A DNA stretch of 64,000 nucleotides, from NCBI GenBank assembly GCA_028284675.1, contig JANQRI010000052.1, forward strand, positions 1 through 64,000, written 5' to 3'. Of the stretch, positions 30,743 to 38,888 are shown piece by piece. The DNA comes from Gammaproteobacteria bacterium (GTDB taxonomy: Bacteria; Pseudomonadota; Gammaproteobacteria; HTCC5015). A model generated the notes under the pieces. That model searched no databases, was not told the DNA's origin, and was given only the letters and a program-made list of their open reading frames with translations. The stretch's first letter is position 1. The number at the start of each line of letters is the position of its first letter. The position numbers and the translations under genes are program-made.

Positions 30743-31894
30743 ATGAAATTTAAAAACGCAAAAAAATTCATCGGCGCGGCCGGGACGGGCCTTGCGCTGC
30801 TGGTTACGGGAGCACAGGTATCTGCAGGGCATAATCCGGCACAGACGATTACTGAAATCGTGTCTGCCAGCGGCGGTCAGTTTGATCGGAACAAGAGAGA
30901 TTTTGATATTCTGTTGCAGGCGGTGGTTACCGCGGGTCTGGCTGATGCACTTGCGGATGAGAATGCCGATCTGACGGTATTTGCGCCGAACGACCGGGCG
31001 TTTATCCGGCTTGCACGTGACCTGGGTTTTGAAGGCCGTGATGAAGAGGGTGCGTTTAATGCAATCGTAAACACATTAACGGCACTGGGTAACGGCGATC
31101 CGATTCCATTGTTAACCAATGTATTGCTCTATCATGTAAATGCTGATGCAAAAACCCTGGAAGAAGTGAAGCATACTGATGTAATCGAGACCCTGCTTGA
31201 AGGTGGCACGATTGTTCCGTTTAGAAATCGGCTGCTGGATAATGATCCGGATTTCAAGAACCCGCGATTTCTGAAAAATGCGGCGAATATTCAGGCAAGT
31301 AACGGCATTATTCACACGATTAACCGCGTGTTGATACCGGCTGACTTGCCGAATACCGATCCGAATGCAGGCACAATCGTTGATATTGTTCTGCAGAGCG
31401 GCGGGGAGTTTGATAACAATAATAAAGACTATGACTTATTGTTGAATGCCGTACAGGCTGCCGGTCTTGTTGATGTGCTTGCTGATCCGGCGGCTGATTT
31501 CACAGTATTTGCACCGAAAGATATTGCGTTTGTGCGTCTGGCGCGTGCGCTTGGCTATCGTGGCCATGATGAAGCCGGAGCGTTTGAGTTTATTGTCACG
31601 GCGTTGACTGAGCTGGGTAACGGTGATCCGATTCCGGTGTTGACCAATGTGTTGCTGTACCATGTATCGCCGGGTACGCAGATTGTGAAAGACGTGATAC
31701 TGGCCGACTCGATCAGTACGGCACTTGAAGATGCGACAATACACCCGGATGGTTTGTTTTTATCGGATAATGCGCCGGCGCTACGCGATCCGCGGCTGAA
31801 CATCAATGCCAGTGATATCCGCGCGAGCAACGGTATTATTCATACGATCAACCGTGTATTAATTCCGGTCAATATTGGCAGGGCAAGACACTGA
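30743..31894 (+). CDS. Exported protein with two fasciclin (FAS1) domains
   Basis: A 383-residue secreted protein started at ATG 30,743, with GGAG 9 nt upstream; an ATG five codons earlier is possible. The signal peptide ends near VSA-G. Two FAS1 domains follow (about 30-200 and 210-380). Each opens with TITEIV or TIVDIV, contains the H1 motif LTVFAPNDRAF or FTVFAPKDIAF, has LTNVLLYHV, and closes with ASNGIIHTINRVLIP. The two copies are highly alike, suggesting an internal duplication. FAS1 domains mediate adhesion. A strong terminator follows the stop codon. Confidence 0.94.
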   Translation: MKFKNAKKFIGAAGTGLALLVTGAQVSAGHNPAQTITEIVSASGGQFDRNKRDFDILLQAVVTAGLADALADENADLTVFAPNDRAFIRLARDLGFEGRDEEGAFNAIVNTLTALGNGDPIPLLTNVLLYHVNADAKTLEEVKHTDVIETLLEGGTIVPFRNRLLDNDPDFKNPRFLKNAANIQASNGIIHTINRVLIPADLPNTDPNAGTIVDIVLQSGGEFDNNNKDYDLLLNAVQAAGLVDVLADPAADFTVFAPKDIAFVRLARALGYRGHDEAGAFEFIVTALTELGNGDPIPVLTNVLLYHVSPGTQIVKDVILADSISTALEDATIHPDGLFLSDNAPALRDPRLNINASDIRASNGIIHTINRVLIPVNIGRARH

Positions 31895-31905
31895 TAGTGA
31901 AGTTC

Positions 31906-31937
31906 AATACCCCGGCATCTTCGGATGCCGGGGTATT
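31906..31937. terminator. Bidirectional Rho-independent terminator
   Basis: A perfect 14-bp stem (31,906-31,919 with 31,924-31,937) closed by a TTCG tetraloop, followed by TGTATTTTA on the plus strand. It sits between the convergent fasciclin gene and the aldo/keto reductase gene and probably serves both. Confidence 0.9.
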
Positions 31938-31943
31938 TGTATT

Positions 31944-32981
31944 TTAAGGGCAGGGGTTCGGGTATTCGACATGAATCAGGTTGATTTCCCTGATCAGCTC
32001 ACCGGGCAATTCCAGATCAATACTGTCGATATTTTCCTGCAGCTGCTCCAGCGTGGTTGCGCCAATGATATTGCTGGTTAAAAATGGTTGTTTGTTAACA
32101 AAAGCCAATGCGACTTGTGTTGGGTTTAACTCATAACGGCGGGCTAATTCGACATAAGCTTTTGTCGCTGCCTGCCCATGTTTGTTTAAATAACGGGAAA
32201 AACGATCCCATAATGTTAAACGCCCTTTCTCCGGTCTTGCGCCGTCCAGGTATTTGCCGGTAAGCACGCCAAAGCCTAATGGCGAATAAGCCAGCAGGCC
32301 GACCTGTTCCCGGTGTGCAACTTCGGCAAGCCCGATTTCAAAGGTTCTGTTCAGCAGGTTATAGGGGTTTTGAATACTGACAATCCGGGGCAGGTCCAGC
32401 TGTTCGGACAGTTGTACGTAATGCATTGCGCCCCAGGCAGTTTCATTTGAAATGCCGATGGTCCGGACCTTGCCGCTTTTAACCAGTGTTTCGAGTGCGC
32501 GCAAAGTTTCTTCAGGCGGAATTGCGTTATTGTCACTTTTTGGTGTGTACCCGAGTTTGCCGAAGTAATTGGTCTGGCGTTCCGGCCAGTGCAGTTGATA
32601 CAGGTCGACGTAATCGGTGTTCAGGCGTTTTAATGATGCATCCAGTGCGCGTTGCATATGATCAAGGTTTAACTGCGGGCCGTTACGAATGTACGGTACC
32701 CAGTCGGCCGGGCCGGCTGCCTTGGTTGCGAGGATAACTTTGTCACGGCATTTGCGTGCTGCAAGCCAGCTGCCGATATAACTTTCGGTGCGCCCCTGTG
32801 TTTCTTTCTGCGGCGGCACCGGATACAGCTCTGCAGTATCGATAAAGTTTATGCCCCGCTCGATTGCATAGTCGAGCTGTGCATGTGCATCGGCTTCGGT
32901 ATTTTGTTGGCCATAGGTCATTGTGCCCAGGCACAGAGTGCTGACATTAATGTCGGTACGTCCTAATTTGCGGTATTGCAT
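31944..32981 (-). CDS. Aldo/keto reductase, Tas-like
   Basis: A 345-residue NADPH-dependent oxidoreductase with a TIM barrel. Signature pieces: LGRTDINVSTLCLGTMTYG, the catalytic Asp-Tyr in NFIDTAELYP, Lys in VILATKAAG, His in LYQLHWPERQ, and the C-terminal cofactor segment SNIIGATTLEQLQENI. The insertion YFGKLGY after the His strand and overall length match E. coli Tas. The physiological substrate is not known. It is 12 bp downstream of the SLC13-type permease gene on the same strand, so both may share a transcript. Confidence 0.92.
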   Translation of the reverse strand: MQYRKLGRTDINVSTLCLGTMTYGQQNTEADAHAQLDYAIERGINFIDTAELYPVPPQKETQGRTESYIGSWLAARKCRDKVILATKAAGPADWVPYIRNGPQLNLDHMQRALDASLKRLNTDYVDLYQLHWPERQTNYFGKLGYTPKSDNNAIPPEETLRALETLVKSGKVRTIGISNETAWGAMHYVQLSEQLDLPRIVSIQNPYNLLNRTFEIGLAEVAHREQVGLLAYSPLGFGVLTGKYLDGARPEKGRLTLWDRFSRYLNKHGQAATKAYVELARRYELNPTQVALAFVNKQPFLTSNIIGATTLEQLQENIDSIDLELPGELIREINLIHVEYPNPCP

Positions 32982-32993
32982 ACAGTGACCTTC

Positions 32994-34811
32994 TTAAAAA
33001 ATTAAATTCAAAACGGTTAGTGAAACAAGCAGATAAATAACGGTCATGCCAATGCCGGCACGCATAAAATCGCGGACCTTATAGCCGCCGGGGCCCATAA
33101 TCAGTGCATTGACCTGATGGGTCGGCAGTATAAATGCATTCGATGCGGCAATTGCCGCGGTTAATGCAAAGATGCGCGGGTCGGCGCCGATCGTCGTTGC
33201 CATATTTACGACCAGCGGAACCAGTAAAACGGTCGCGCCGACATTTGACATGGTCAGCGAAAAAAAAGTTGCAAGTATCGCAATCATTAATTGCAGCACC
33301 CAGACCGAAACATCACCGGTCAGGTTTAATACGCTTTGTGCAATCCATGCGGCGGTGCCGCTGTTTTCGACTGCGAGCCCGACCGGAATTAGACTGGCCA
33401 GTAGAAATACGGTTGTCCAGTTAATCGATTCATAGGCTTCATCCATACTCAGCACGCCGGTCAGTATCATACCGAGTGCTCCGCACATCAGTGATACCGA
33501 CAATGGTAGCGGAGTTGCCAGCACCATGATAATGGCCAGTAATAAGAAACCAATCGCGAAATGTACTTTATGCGGGCGCAGTTCCTCATGCGGAAACTCG
33601 GTGGTGATCACGACGAAGTTTTTGTCTTTGAGTAAACGCGCGAGATTGTGCCAACTGCTGTGGCAGACCAGCGTATCGCCGGGCTGCAATGGCAGATCAC
33701 GCAGATCTTTATTGTGATTTTCTTCTCCGCGCCGGATATTCAGCACGGTCAGGCCGTAGGTTTTTCGCATCCACAGTTCGCTAATTGTTTTGCCGATCAG
33801 GTCGGAGTTTGGCGGAATCACGATTTCGGAAATGCCGGCCTGTGTGGAAGTTAATGAGTCAGCGAATTCGATCAGTTCTTTACAGATATTCAGCTGATAA
33901 CGTTCGACAAAGTACTCGATGGCGGCCGGGCTGCCGAGCACCGCGATCACCGAGTTGGGTTCGATTTGTAGATCCCTCGCCGGGCTGACCCGGTTTTCTT
34001 TACCGATTTGCGCAGCGACTATTCTGACCGCATGACCTGCTTCGATATTTTCAATACTCATGCCGACCAGTTTACTGTTTGGAGGTACCTGGATTTCGTA
34101 GATGGCGGCATCCAGCGCATAAACTTTTTTCAGATAGTCCATGGTTGTGGTGACCGGTTCGAGTTCACGTTTTGCCGGAGGCAACAGCCACTTGCCCAGT
34201 AATAGAAAATACAGGATGCCGGCACAGACCAACGCGAGACCGACCGGTGTGACTTCAAAGAGTTGAATGGGCTCAATCGATTTTGGCAAAAGATCATTCA
34301 ACAAAATCAACGGGCTGGAACCAACGGTGGTTAATGTGCCGCCGACAATTGCGCAAAATCCCATCGGCATCAACAGCCGGTTGATCGCAAGGCCGCTGCG
34401 CGCAGCGATACGCCCGGCAACCGGAATAAATAACGCGGCTGCACCGGTGTTTTGCATAAAACTGGATGTCAGCCCGACCGCACCGCAAATCCATGCGGTC
34501 AGTTTTTTTTCGGTATTGCCGCCTACGCGAATAATCAACGAAGCCAGTTTTTTTAATATGCCGGTTTTATCCAGGCCGGCGCCGAGAATCATCACAGCTA
34601 TGATCGCAATGACCGCGTTACTCGCGAAGCCGCTGAAAATTTTCTCCGGCGGTAGTAAAGGTTCAAGGCCCGGAATCAGGCTGGTCAGTGCGAGCAATAG
34701 CATAATGGATATCGCGCCGACATCGACACGCACGATATCAGCGGCAAAAATAAAAACCGTCAGCCCGATCAGGCAAAACATCACGATGATTTCCGGGGTC
34801 AGTGATGACAT
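32994..34811 (-). CDS. SLC13/DASS-type permease with two RCK-C domains
   Basis: A 605-residue membrane transporter. Six N-terminal helices (about 1-220) include the SSFMQNTGAAALFIP motif and VGGTLTTVGSSP. Two TrkA-C/RCK_C regulatory domains follow (about 235-315 and 325-405, each opening with IQVPPNS or IVIPPNS), then about six more helices with TMSNVGATVLLVPL and FILPTHQVNALIMGPGGYK. This layout is typical of bacterial anion permeases that carry sulfate, dicarboxylates or similar anions with Na+. The substrate cannot be told from the sequence. RCK_C domains suggest ligand gating. Confidence 0.9.
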   Translation of the reverse strand: MSSLTPEIIVMFCLIGLTVFIFAADIVRVDVGAISIMLLLALTSLIPGLEPLLPPEKIFSGFASNAVIAIIAVMILGAGLDKTGILKKLASLIIRVGGNTEKKLTAWICGAVGLTSSFMQNTGAAALFIPVAGRIAARSGLAINRLLMPMGFCAIVGGTLTTVGSSPLILLNDLLPKSIEPIQLFEVTPVGLALVCAGILYFLLLGKWLLPPAKRELEPVTTTMDYLKKVYALDAAIYEIQVPPNSKLVGMSIENIEAGHAVRIVAAQIGKENRVSPARDLQIEPNSVIAVLGSPAAIEYFVERYQLNICKELIEFADSLTSTQAGISEIVIPPNSDLIGKTISELWMRKTYGLTVLNIRRGEENHNKDLRDLPLQPGDTLVCHSSWHNLARLLKDKNFVVITTEFPHEELRPHKVHFAIGFLLLAIIMVLATPLPLSVSLMCGALGMILTGVLSMDEAYESINWTTVFLLASLIPVGLAVENSGTAAWIAQSVLNLTGDVSVWVLQLMIAILATFFSLTMSNVGATVLLVPLVVNMATTIGADPRIFALTAAIAASNAFILPTHQVNALIMGPGGYKVRDFMRAGIGMTVIYLLVSLTVLNLIF

Positions 34812-34833
34812 TGTTTTTATCAGTCCGTGTTGG

Positions 34834-35505
34834 TCAGGTTGTCACTTTCCGGTATACCAGTTCTGTTACCGCGTGCCCGAGATTATGGCCCCGGGATTCA
34901 TATTTTGTCGCCGGTCGCTCCAGTGTTGCATCCGGATCGGTGCGGATAAACTGCGGGCAGTTTTTTAACACCGCTTCAATATGCATCGCATAATCAGGCC
35001 AGTCGGTCGCTATGTGCAGGATTGAATCGGCAACCAATTTGTCTGTGAGCAGGTCGATAAACTCCGATTGTATCAAACGCCGCTTGTGATGGCGTTTTTT
35101 CGGCCATGGGTCCGGGAAAAAAATATTTACGGTTTGTAACGATGCCGGCGGTATATTGCGTGTTAAGACGTCCACTGCGTCTGTACTGATCACTCTCACA
35201 TTACTGATTTGTTGTTTTTCCAGTAGTTGAAGTAAATGACCGACGCCGGGACGATGTACTTCAATGCCGAGAAAGTCATGATCAGGATTCTCCGCGGCGG
35301 TTTGCGCCAGGGTTTCGCCGTTACCAAAACCAATTTCCAGTACTGTGGGTGCTTCCCTTTTATAAACAGCTGTAAAGTCCAATAAACCATCAGGCTCAAT
35401 GCCGAATTCAGGCCATAACACTTCCAGTGCGTGCTTTTGACCTGCAGTAATATTTCCCTGGCGCAACACATAACTGCGGATTCGCCTCGGTTGTTCTTTC
35501 AACAT
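34834..35505 (-). CDS. trmB: tRNA (guanine-N7-)-methyltransferase
   Basis: A 223-residue SAM enzyme that makes m7G46 in tRNA. Visible motifs: LEIGFGNGETLAQTA (SAM loop), FLGIEVHRPGVGHLL, and the family signature VNIFFPDPWPKKRHHKRRL, followed by TDWPDYA near the C-terminus. All are standard for TrmB. It is directly downstream of thiG with 23 bp between them, in the order thiS-thiG-trmB that is common in gammaproteobacteria. Cotranscription is probable; the pathways are unrelated. Confidence 0.96.
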   Translation of the reverse strand: MLKEQPRRIRSYVLRQGNITAGQKHALEVLWPEFGIEPDGLLDFTAVYKREAPTVLEIGFGNGETLAQTAAENPDHDFLGIEVHRPGVGHLLQLLEKQQISNVRVISTDAVDVLTRNIPPASLQTVNIFFPDPWPKKRHHKRRLIQSEFIDLLTDKLVADSILHIATDWPDYAMHIEAVLKNCPQFIRTDPDATLERPATKYESRGHNLGHAVTELVYRKVTT

Positions 35506-35528
35506 ATTGCCGCTGGTGTGGGTGAGCG

Positions 35529-36329
35529 CTAAAAGAATGCTCCGTCAATCGGTGATGATGCAGATGCATAGCGCTTGCGCGGCATGCGGCCCGCGAGGAA
35601 TGCTTCACGTCCCGCAATGATGCCTTTTTGCATTGCGGATGCCATTAAAACCGGGTTCTTTGCCTCGGCGATGGCGGTATTCATCAGTACGCCGTCGCAG
35701 CCCAGTTCCATCACGATGGTGGCATCCGATGCGGTGCCGACACCGGCATCGACGATAATCGGCACCTTTGCATTTTCAATGATTGTCAGCAGGTTATATT
35801 TGTTTTGTACGCCTAGACCTGAGCCGATCGGCGCGGCCAGCGGCATCACCGCCACACAACCGATTTCTTCCAGGCGCTTGGCAATAATCGGATCGTCACT
35901 GGTATAAACCATAACCTCGAAACCTTCTTTTACCAAAGTTTCGGCGGCCGTCAGTGTTTGCGTGATATCCGGGTAGAGGGTTTGTTGGTCGCCAAGGACT
36001 TCCAGTTTGACCAGCGTGTGGTTGTCGAGTAATTCACGGGCAAGCCGGCAGGTGCGTACCGCATCTTCAGCAGTGTAACAACCAGCGGTGTTTGGCAGGA
36101 TAGTGAATTCGGAAGGAGGAATCACATCCAATAGATTGGGCTGCTTAGGGTCCTGGCCAATATTGGTACGCCGAATGGCTACTGTCACGATTTCCGCACC
36201 GCTGGCGCGGATGGCGGCACCGGTTTCATCGAGGTCGCGGTACTTGCCGGTGCCGACCAGTAAACGCGAATGAAAACTGCGTTCACCGACTTTTAATATG
36301 TCATTCTGCATAAGAGTGTTTGTATTCAT
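35529..36329 (-). CDS. thiG: Thiazole synthase
   Basis: A 266-residue enzyme that builds the thiazole ring of thiamine from deoxyxylulose phosphate, dehydroglycine and ThiS-thiocarboxylate. The start at 36,329 (MNTNTLMQND) is 10 bp past the thiS stop; a second ATG six codons on is possible, and a longer frame would overlap thiS. Features: RLLVGTGKYRD, VTVAIRR, the active lysine in LVKLEVLGD, VMPLAAPIGSGLG, and the phosphate-binding VDAGVGTASDA and GVLMNTAIAEA. It forms a complex with ThiS from the preceding gene. Confidence 0.96.
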   Translation of the reverse strand: MNTNTLMQNDILKVGERSFHSRLLVGTGKYRDLDETGAAIRASGAEIVTVAIRRTNIGQDPKQPNLLDVIPPSEFTILPNTAGCYTAEDAVRTCRLARELLDNHTLVKLEVLGDQQTLYPDITQTLTAAETLVKEGFEVMVYTSDDPIIAKRLEEIGCVAVMPLAAPIGSGLGVQNKYNLLTIIENAKVPIIVDAGVGTASDATIVMELGCDGVLMNTAIAEAKNPVLMASAMQKGIIAGREAFLAGRMPRKRYASASSPIDGAFF

Positions 36330-36339
36330 TAATATGTTT

Positions 36340-36540
36340 TTAACCGCCGCCGATGGCGTGCACAATCTCGATCTGGTCATCAGCCTGCAGTTTATGGTCT
36401 GCATAGCCGCTGCGCGGTATGATTTCGCGATTCACTTCAACGGCCAGGCGTCGCTCGCCCAGTTGCAGTTGATTGATCAGGTCCTGCAGCATACTGCCGT
36501 CAGGCAGCTCGGTCGGTTCTCCGTTTAATATGATTTGCAT
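36340..36540 (-). CDS. thiS: Sulfur carrier protein ThiS
   Basis: A 66-residue ubiquitin-like protein ending in IVHAIGGG. The terminal Gly-Gly is adenylated and thiocarboxylated, then donates sulfur to thiazole synthase. The beta-grasp pattern is visible (MQIILNGEPTEL opening, VEVNREIIPRS middle). It precedes thiG on the same strand. The upstream 140 bp holds a structured element but not a TPP riboswitch that I can recognise. Confidence 0.95.
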   Translation of the reverse strand: MQIILNGEPTELPDGSMLQDLINQLQLGERRLAVEVNREIIPRSGYADHKLQADDQIEIVHAIGGG

Positions 36541-36606
36541 TGTGTAGCCTGAAATAGTAAGGGCCTGGATATTTAAAACCCGGATAATATTACACGAAAT
36601 GGTGTT

Positions 36607-36667
36607 CCTGGCCCAGCTACGACCCGGAGTTTCCGGGGGTACGGAAGAACCGTGACCCCAGCCCAGG
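36607..36667. promoter_or_regulatory. Compact multi-hairpin element upstream of thiS
   Basis: An outer stem CCTGG/CCAGG (36,607-36,611 with 36,663-36,667) encloses two hairpins: CCCGGA-GTT-TCCGGG (36,623-36,637) and ACGG-AAGAA-CCGT (36,641-36,653). The latter can be extended by GGGGT/ACCCC, which competes for two bases of the first stem. It lies between ccmI and thiS on a minus-strand run, so it may be a ccm operon terminator, a thiS leader or a small RNA. The TPP-riboswitch core sequences are not present. Confidence 0.5.
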
Positions 36668-36681
36668 TGCTATTGGCAGGC

Positions 36682-37884
36682 TCACTGGAGTTTTTCAGCA
36701 ATAATCAGTTTGACCGTGGGGTTTTGTTGCGGATTAACGGGTTCGCTTAAACCCTGAAGATCACCGGCCGCGGGCGCTGCATTACCGCTTTTTGAAATAC
36801 GTGCACCAATAATGACGCTTTCAAATGCAGACAACTTCATTTCCGGAAGCATCGCATTGCTGTCATCGAGCCGGATGTCCATTGGTAGTTCGGTTACCGG
36901 TTTGCGTATGATGGCTAGCGGCATCCGAGGTCCCTGTGCAGCTCTGGCAAATATAAATAAAGTATCCCCGGCGGCTACTTCTGTGGCCAATGCCGGCGCC
37001 AGTGATACGCTGACCGAAACACCCGCACCGTTATTGCCTGTCGGTTCTGCTGATGCGGGCTGCTGCAGGCCTGCGATCATGTTTTTTAACAGCTCACGTT
37101 CTTCCGCTGAGGTGTCCTGATCATCCAGAAGTGCCTGCCAGATGTTCAGTGCGGTATCGCGTTTGTTTTGCTGGAATGCAACCATGCCTTTCAGCAAACG
37201 GCCCCGCCAGGATTTGGGATTTAACTGCAATGCCGCTTCAATCAGCTGTTCGGGCTCGCCGGACAGGACATTGTTTTGCATGCGCGCAGTGACTTCGGCC
37301 AGGCTTAACATAATTTCCGGGCTGCCCGGAGCGCGTTGGTAGGCCTGGGTATAAGCCTGCTTGGCTTTCTCAAGTTGTCCGACCGCGGTGTAGCTGCGGC
37401 CCAGCATCATCCAGCCTTCAATGTCCTCCGGTCGACCCTGCAAACGTAGTTCGAGGTTTGCAATCATTTCCGTTATCGAATGGGTGTTATCAACGTTTTC
37501 GGGTGATGCATGATTTTCCAGAACTGAGATACTGCCCAGATTCATATAAAGTATCAGTGCGGTGACGGGCACGGTAATGCCGATTAGTAACGGCATCATC
37601 ATGGAATGTGTTTGTTGTGAGGCCTGTTGCGCTTGCGGATGAGCCGGTAAATCCTGTGCCAGTGCGACTTCCAGTTCCTCGCGGGCCTGCTGATAGGCCT
37701 GCTCGTCCAGTTCGCCGCAGTCAAACTGGGCTTTCAGTTGGGCGGCGCGTTCACGATAAATTTTTGACAAGTGCTGCTCATGGTTCGCGCTGTCATTGTA
37801 AGTCTGCCGCAGTAACGGTTTTAGCAGTGCATAAAGTGTTGCGCCGATCAGCAGTGCGATCAGCAGCCAGAACAATAGAGTCAT
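36682..37884 (-). CDS. ccmI: Cytochrome c maturation protein CcmI
   Basis: A 400-residue inner-membrane chaperone that holds apocytochrome c for heme attachment. The N-terminus has helix 1 (residues 3-22), a cytoplasmic loop with ELDEQAYQQAREELEVALAQD, and helix 2 near 97-118. TPR repeats follow (about 140-270, including WMMLGRSYTAVGQLEKAKQA and PEIMLSLAEV), then a C-terminal periplasmic beta domain (FARAAQGPRMPLAIIRKPV). It overlaps ccmH by 4 bp and is the last gene of ccmABCDEFGHI. Confidence 0.95.
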   Translation of the reverse strand: MTLLFWLLIALLIGATLYALLKPLLRQTYNDSANHEQHLSKIYRERAAQLKAQFDCGELDEQAYQQAREELEVALAQDLPAHPQAQQASQQTHSMMMPLLIGITVPVTALILYMNLGSISVLENHASPENVDNTHSITEMIANLELRLQGRPEDIEGWMMLGRSYTAVGQLEKAKQAYTQAYQRAPGSPEIMLSLAEVTARMQNNVLSGEPEQLIEAALQLNPKSWRGRLLKGMVAFQQNKRDTALNIWQALLDDQDTSAEERELLKNMIAGLQQPASAEPTGNNGAGVSVSVSLAPALATEVAAGDTLFIFARAAQGPRMPLAIIRKPVTELPMDIRLDDSNAMLPEMKLSAFESVIIGARISKSGNAAPAAGDLQGLSEPVNPQQNPTVKLIIAEKLQ

Positions 37885-38339
37885 TCGGAACCATCCAATA
37901 ATGCTGTCGCCCGTTTGCGCTGCGCATCACTGATTTCGGGTGTTATTTGTTTTTTATTCCGTTTGAATAAAAATATAAACATTGCAATGATCGCAACACC
38001 GGCAAGTATAAAAGGCCCAAACCACAAAAAGGCTGTTGTCGATTTTACCGGCGGCCTGTATAGAACAAAGTCGCCGTAACGGGCAACCATAAACTCTAAA
38101 ATTTCCTGGTCGGAATGGCCTTGTTCCAGCATCGTAAGCACCTGTGCACGTAAGTCCTGTGCCAGTTCAGCATCTGAGTCGGCAAGAGACTGGTTCTGGC
38201 AGACCAGACAACGCAGCTCTTCAATCAGTGTCTGAAAGCGGGCTTTGTGTTCGGTGTTGCTGAACACGGGGAGGTCCTGCGCCTGCAGCGGCATGCAGAG
38301 TATCAACAGTAAGAAGAATAAAGAGTTGACTGAACGCAT
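37881..38339 (-). CDS. ccmH: Cytochrome c maturation protein CcmH
   Basis: A 152-residue thiol oxidoreductase of the heme lyase complex. It has a signal peptide (to about PLQA), the diagnostic LRCLVCQNQSLADSDAELA with the redox Cys pair, VARYGDFVLYRPP, and a C-terminal membrane helix. CcmH keeps the apocytochrome CXXCH motif reduced together with CcmG. The start overlaps the ccmG stop by one base. This is the short form of CcmH; its TPR partner CcmI is separate, as in Pseudomonas. Confidence 0.96.
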   Translation of the reverse strand: MRSVNSLFFLLLILCMPLQAQDLPVFSNTEHKARFQTLIEELRCLVCQNQSLADSDAELAQDLRAQVLTMLEQGHSDQEILEFMVARYGDFVLYRPPVKSTTAFLWFGPFILAGVAIIAMFIFLFKRNKKQITPEISDAQRKRATALLDGSE

Positions 38340-38872
38340 CAGGAGTCCTGTTCTTGTAGAGATAAAATAAGCGGCTGCAGTTTTGTTTCCCAGTCTTTGT
38401 TGCTGATCGGGCCGATATGTTTATACGCGATTATTCCATTACGGTCGATAATATAGGTTTCCGGTGCACCGTAAACACCGAGGTCAATGGCAACACGGCC
38501 GTGCTCATCAAATGCACTGGCAGTGTAAGGGTTGCCGAACCGCTCCAGCCAGGCGAGTGCGTCTTCACGCGTATCTTTATAGTTCAAACCGTAAATCGGC
38601 AAAATGTTTTCACGGGCAACTTCAACCAGTAGCGGGTGTTCGATACGGCAGGATGCGCACCAGCTTGCCCAGACATTTAACAGGCTGACCTGGCCTTTTA
38701 GATCATTCACGTTAAATTCCATGTCCGCTGATTGCAGTCGGGGAAGTGCAAACTCCGGTACCGGCTTACCGATCAATGGCGACGGGACCAGCCGCGGATC
38801 GCGCGTCAGACCGATACCGAGAAATATGATCAATGCAATAAAAAGGCTAAGCGGTAGAATATAACGTAGCAT
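38339..38872 (-). CDS. ccmG: Thiol:disulfide interchange protein CcmG/DsbE
   Basis: A 177-residue membrane-anchored thioredoxin-like protein. One N-terminal helix (about 5-22) is followed by the CcmG opening PLIGKPVPEFALP and the active site NVWASWCASCRIEHP, then GLNYKDTREDALAWL and the acidic GVYGAPETYIID loop. It reduces CcmH or apocytochrome cysteines in the periplasm. Located between ccmF and ccmH; 16 bp downstream of ccmF. Confidence 0.96.
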   Translation of the reverse strand: MLRYILPLSLFIALIIFLGIGLTRDPRLVPSPLIGKPVPEFALPRLQSADMEFNVNDLKGQVSLLNVWASWCASCRIEHPLLVEVARENILPIYGLNYKDTREDALAWLERFGNPYTASAFDEHGRVAIDLGVYGAPETYIIDRNGIIAYKHIGPISNKDWETKLQPLILSLQEQDS

Positions 38873-38888
38873 CGTGTGTTCCGGTGGT

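Noticed and set aside
36541..36681. TPP riboswitch upstream of thiS
   Set aside because: The position is right, but the minus strand lacks the CUGAGA and ACCUGAUCUGG-type core segments. The stems seen are a different structure.
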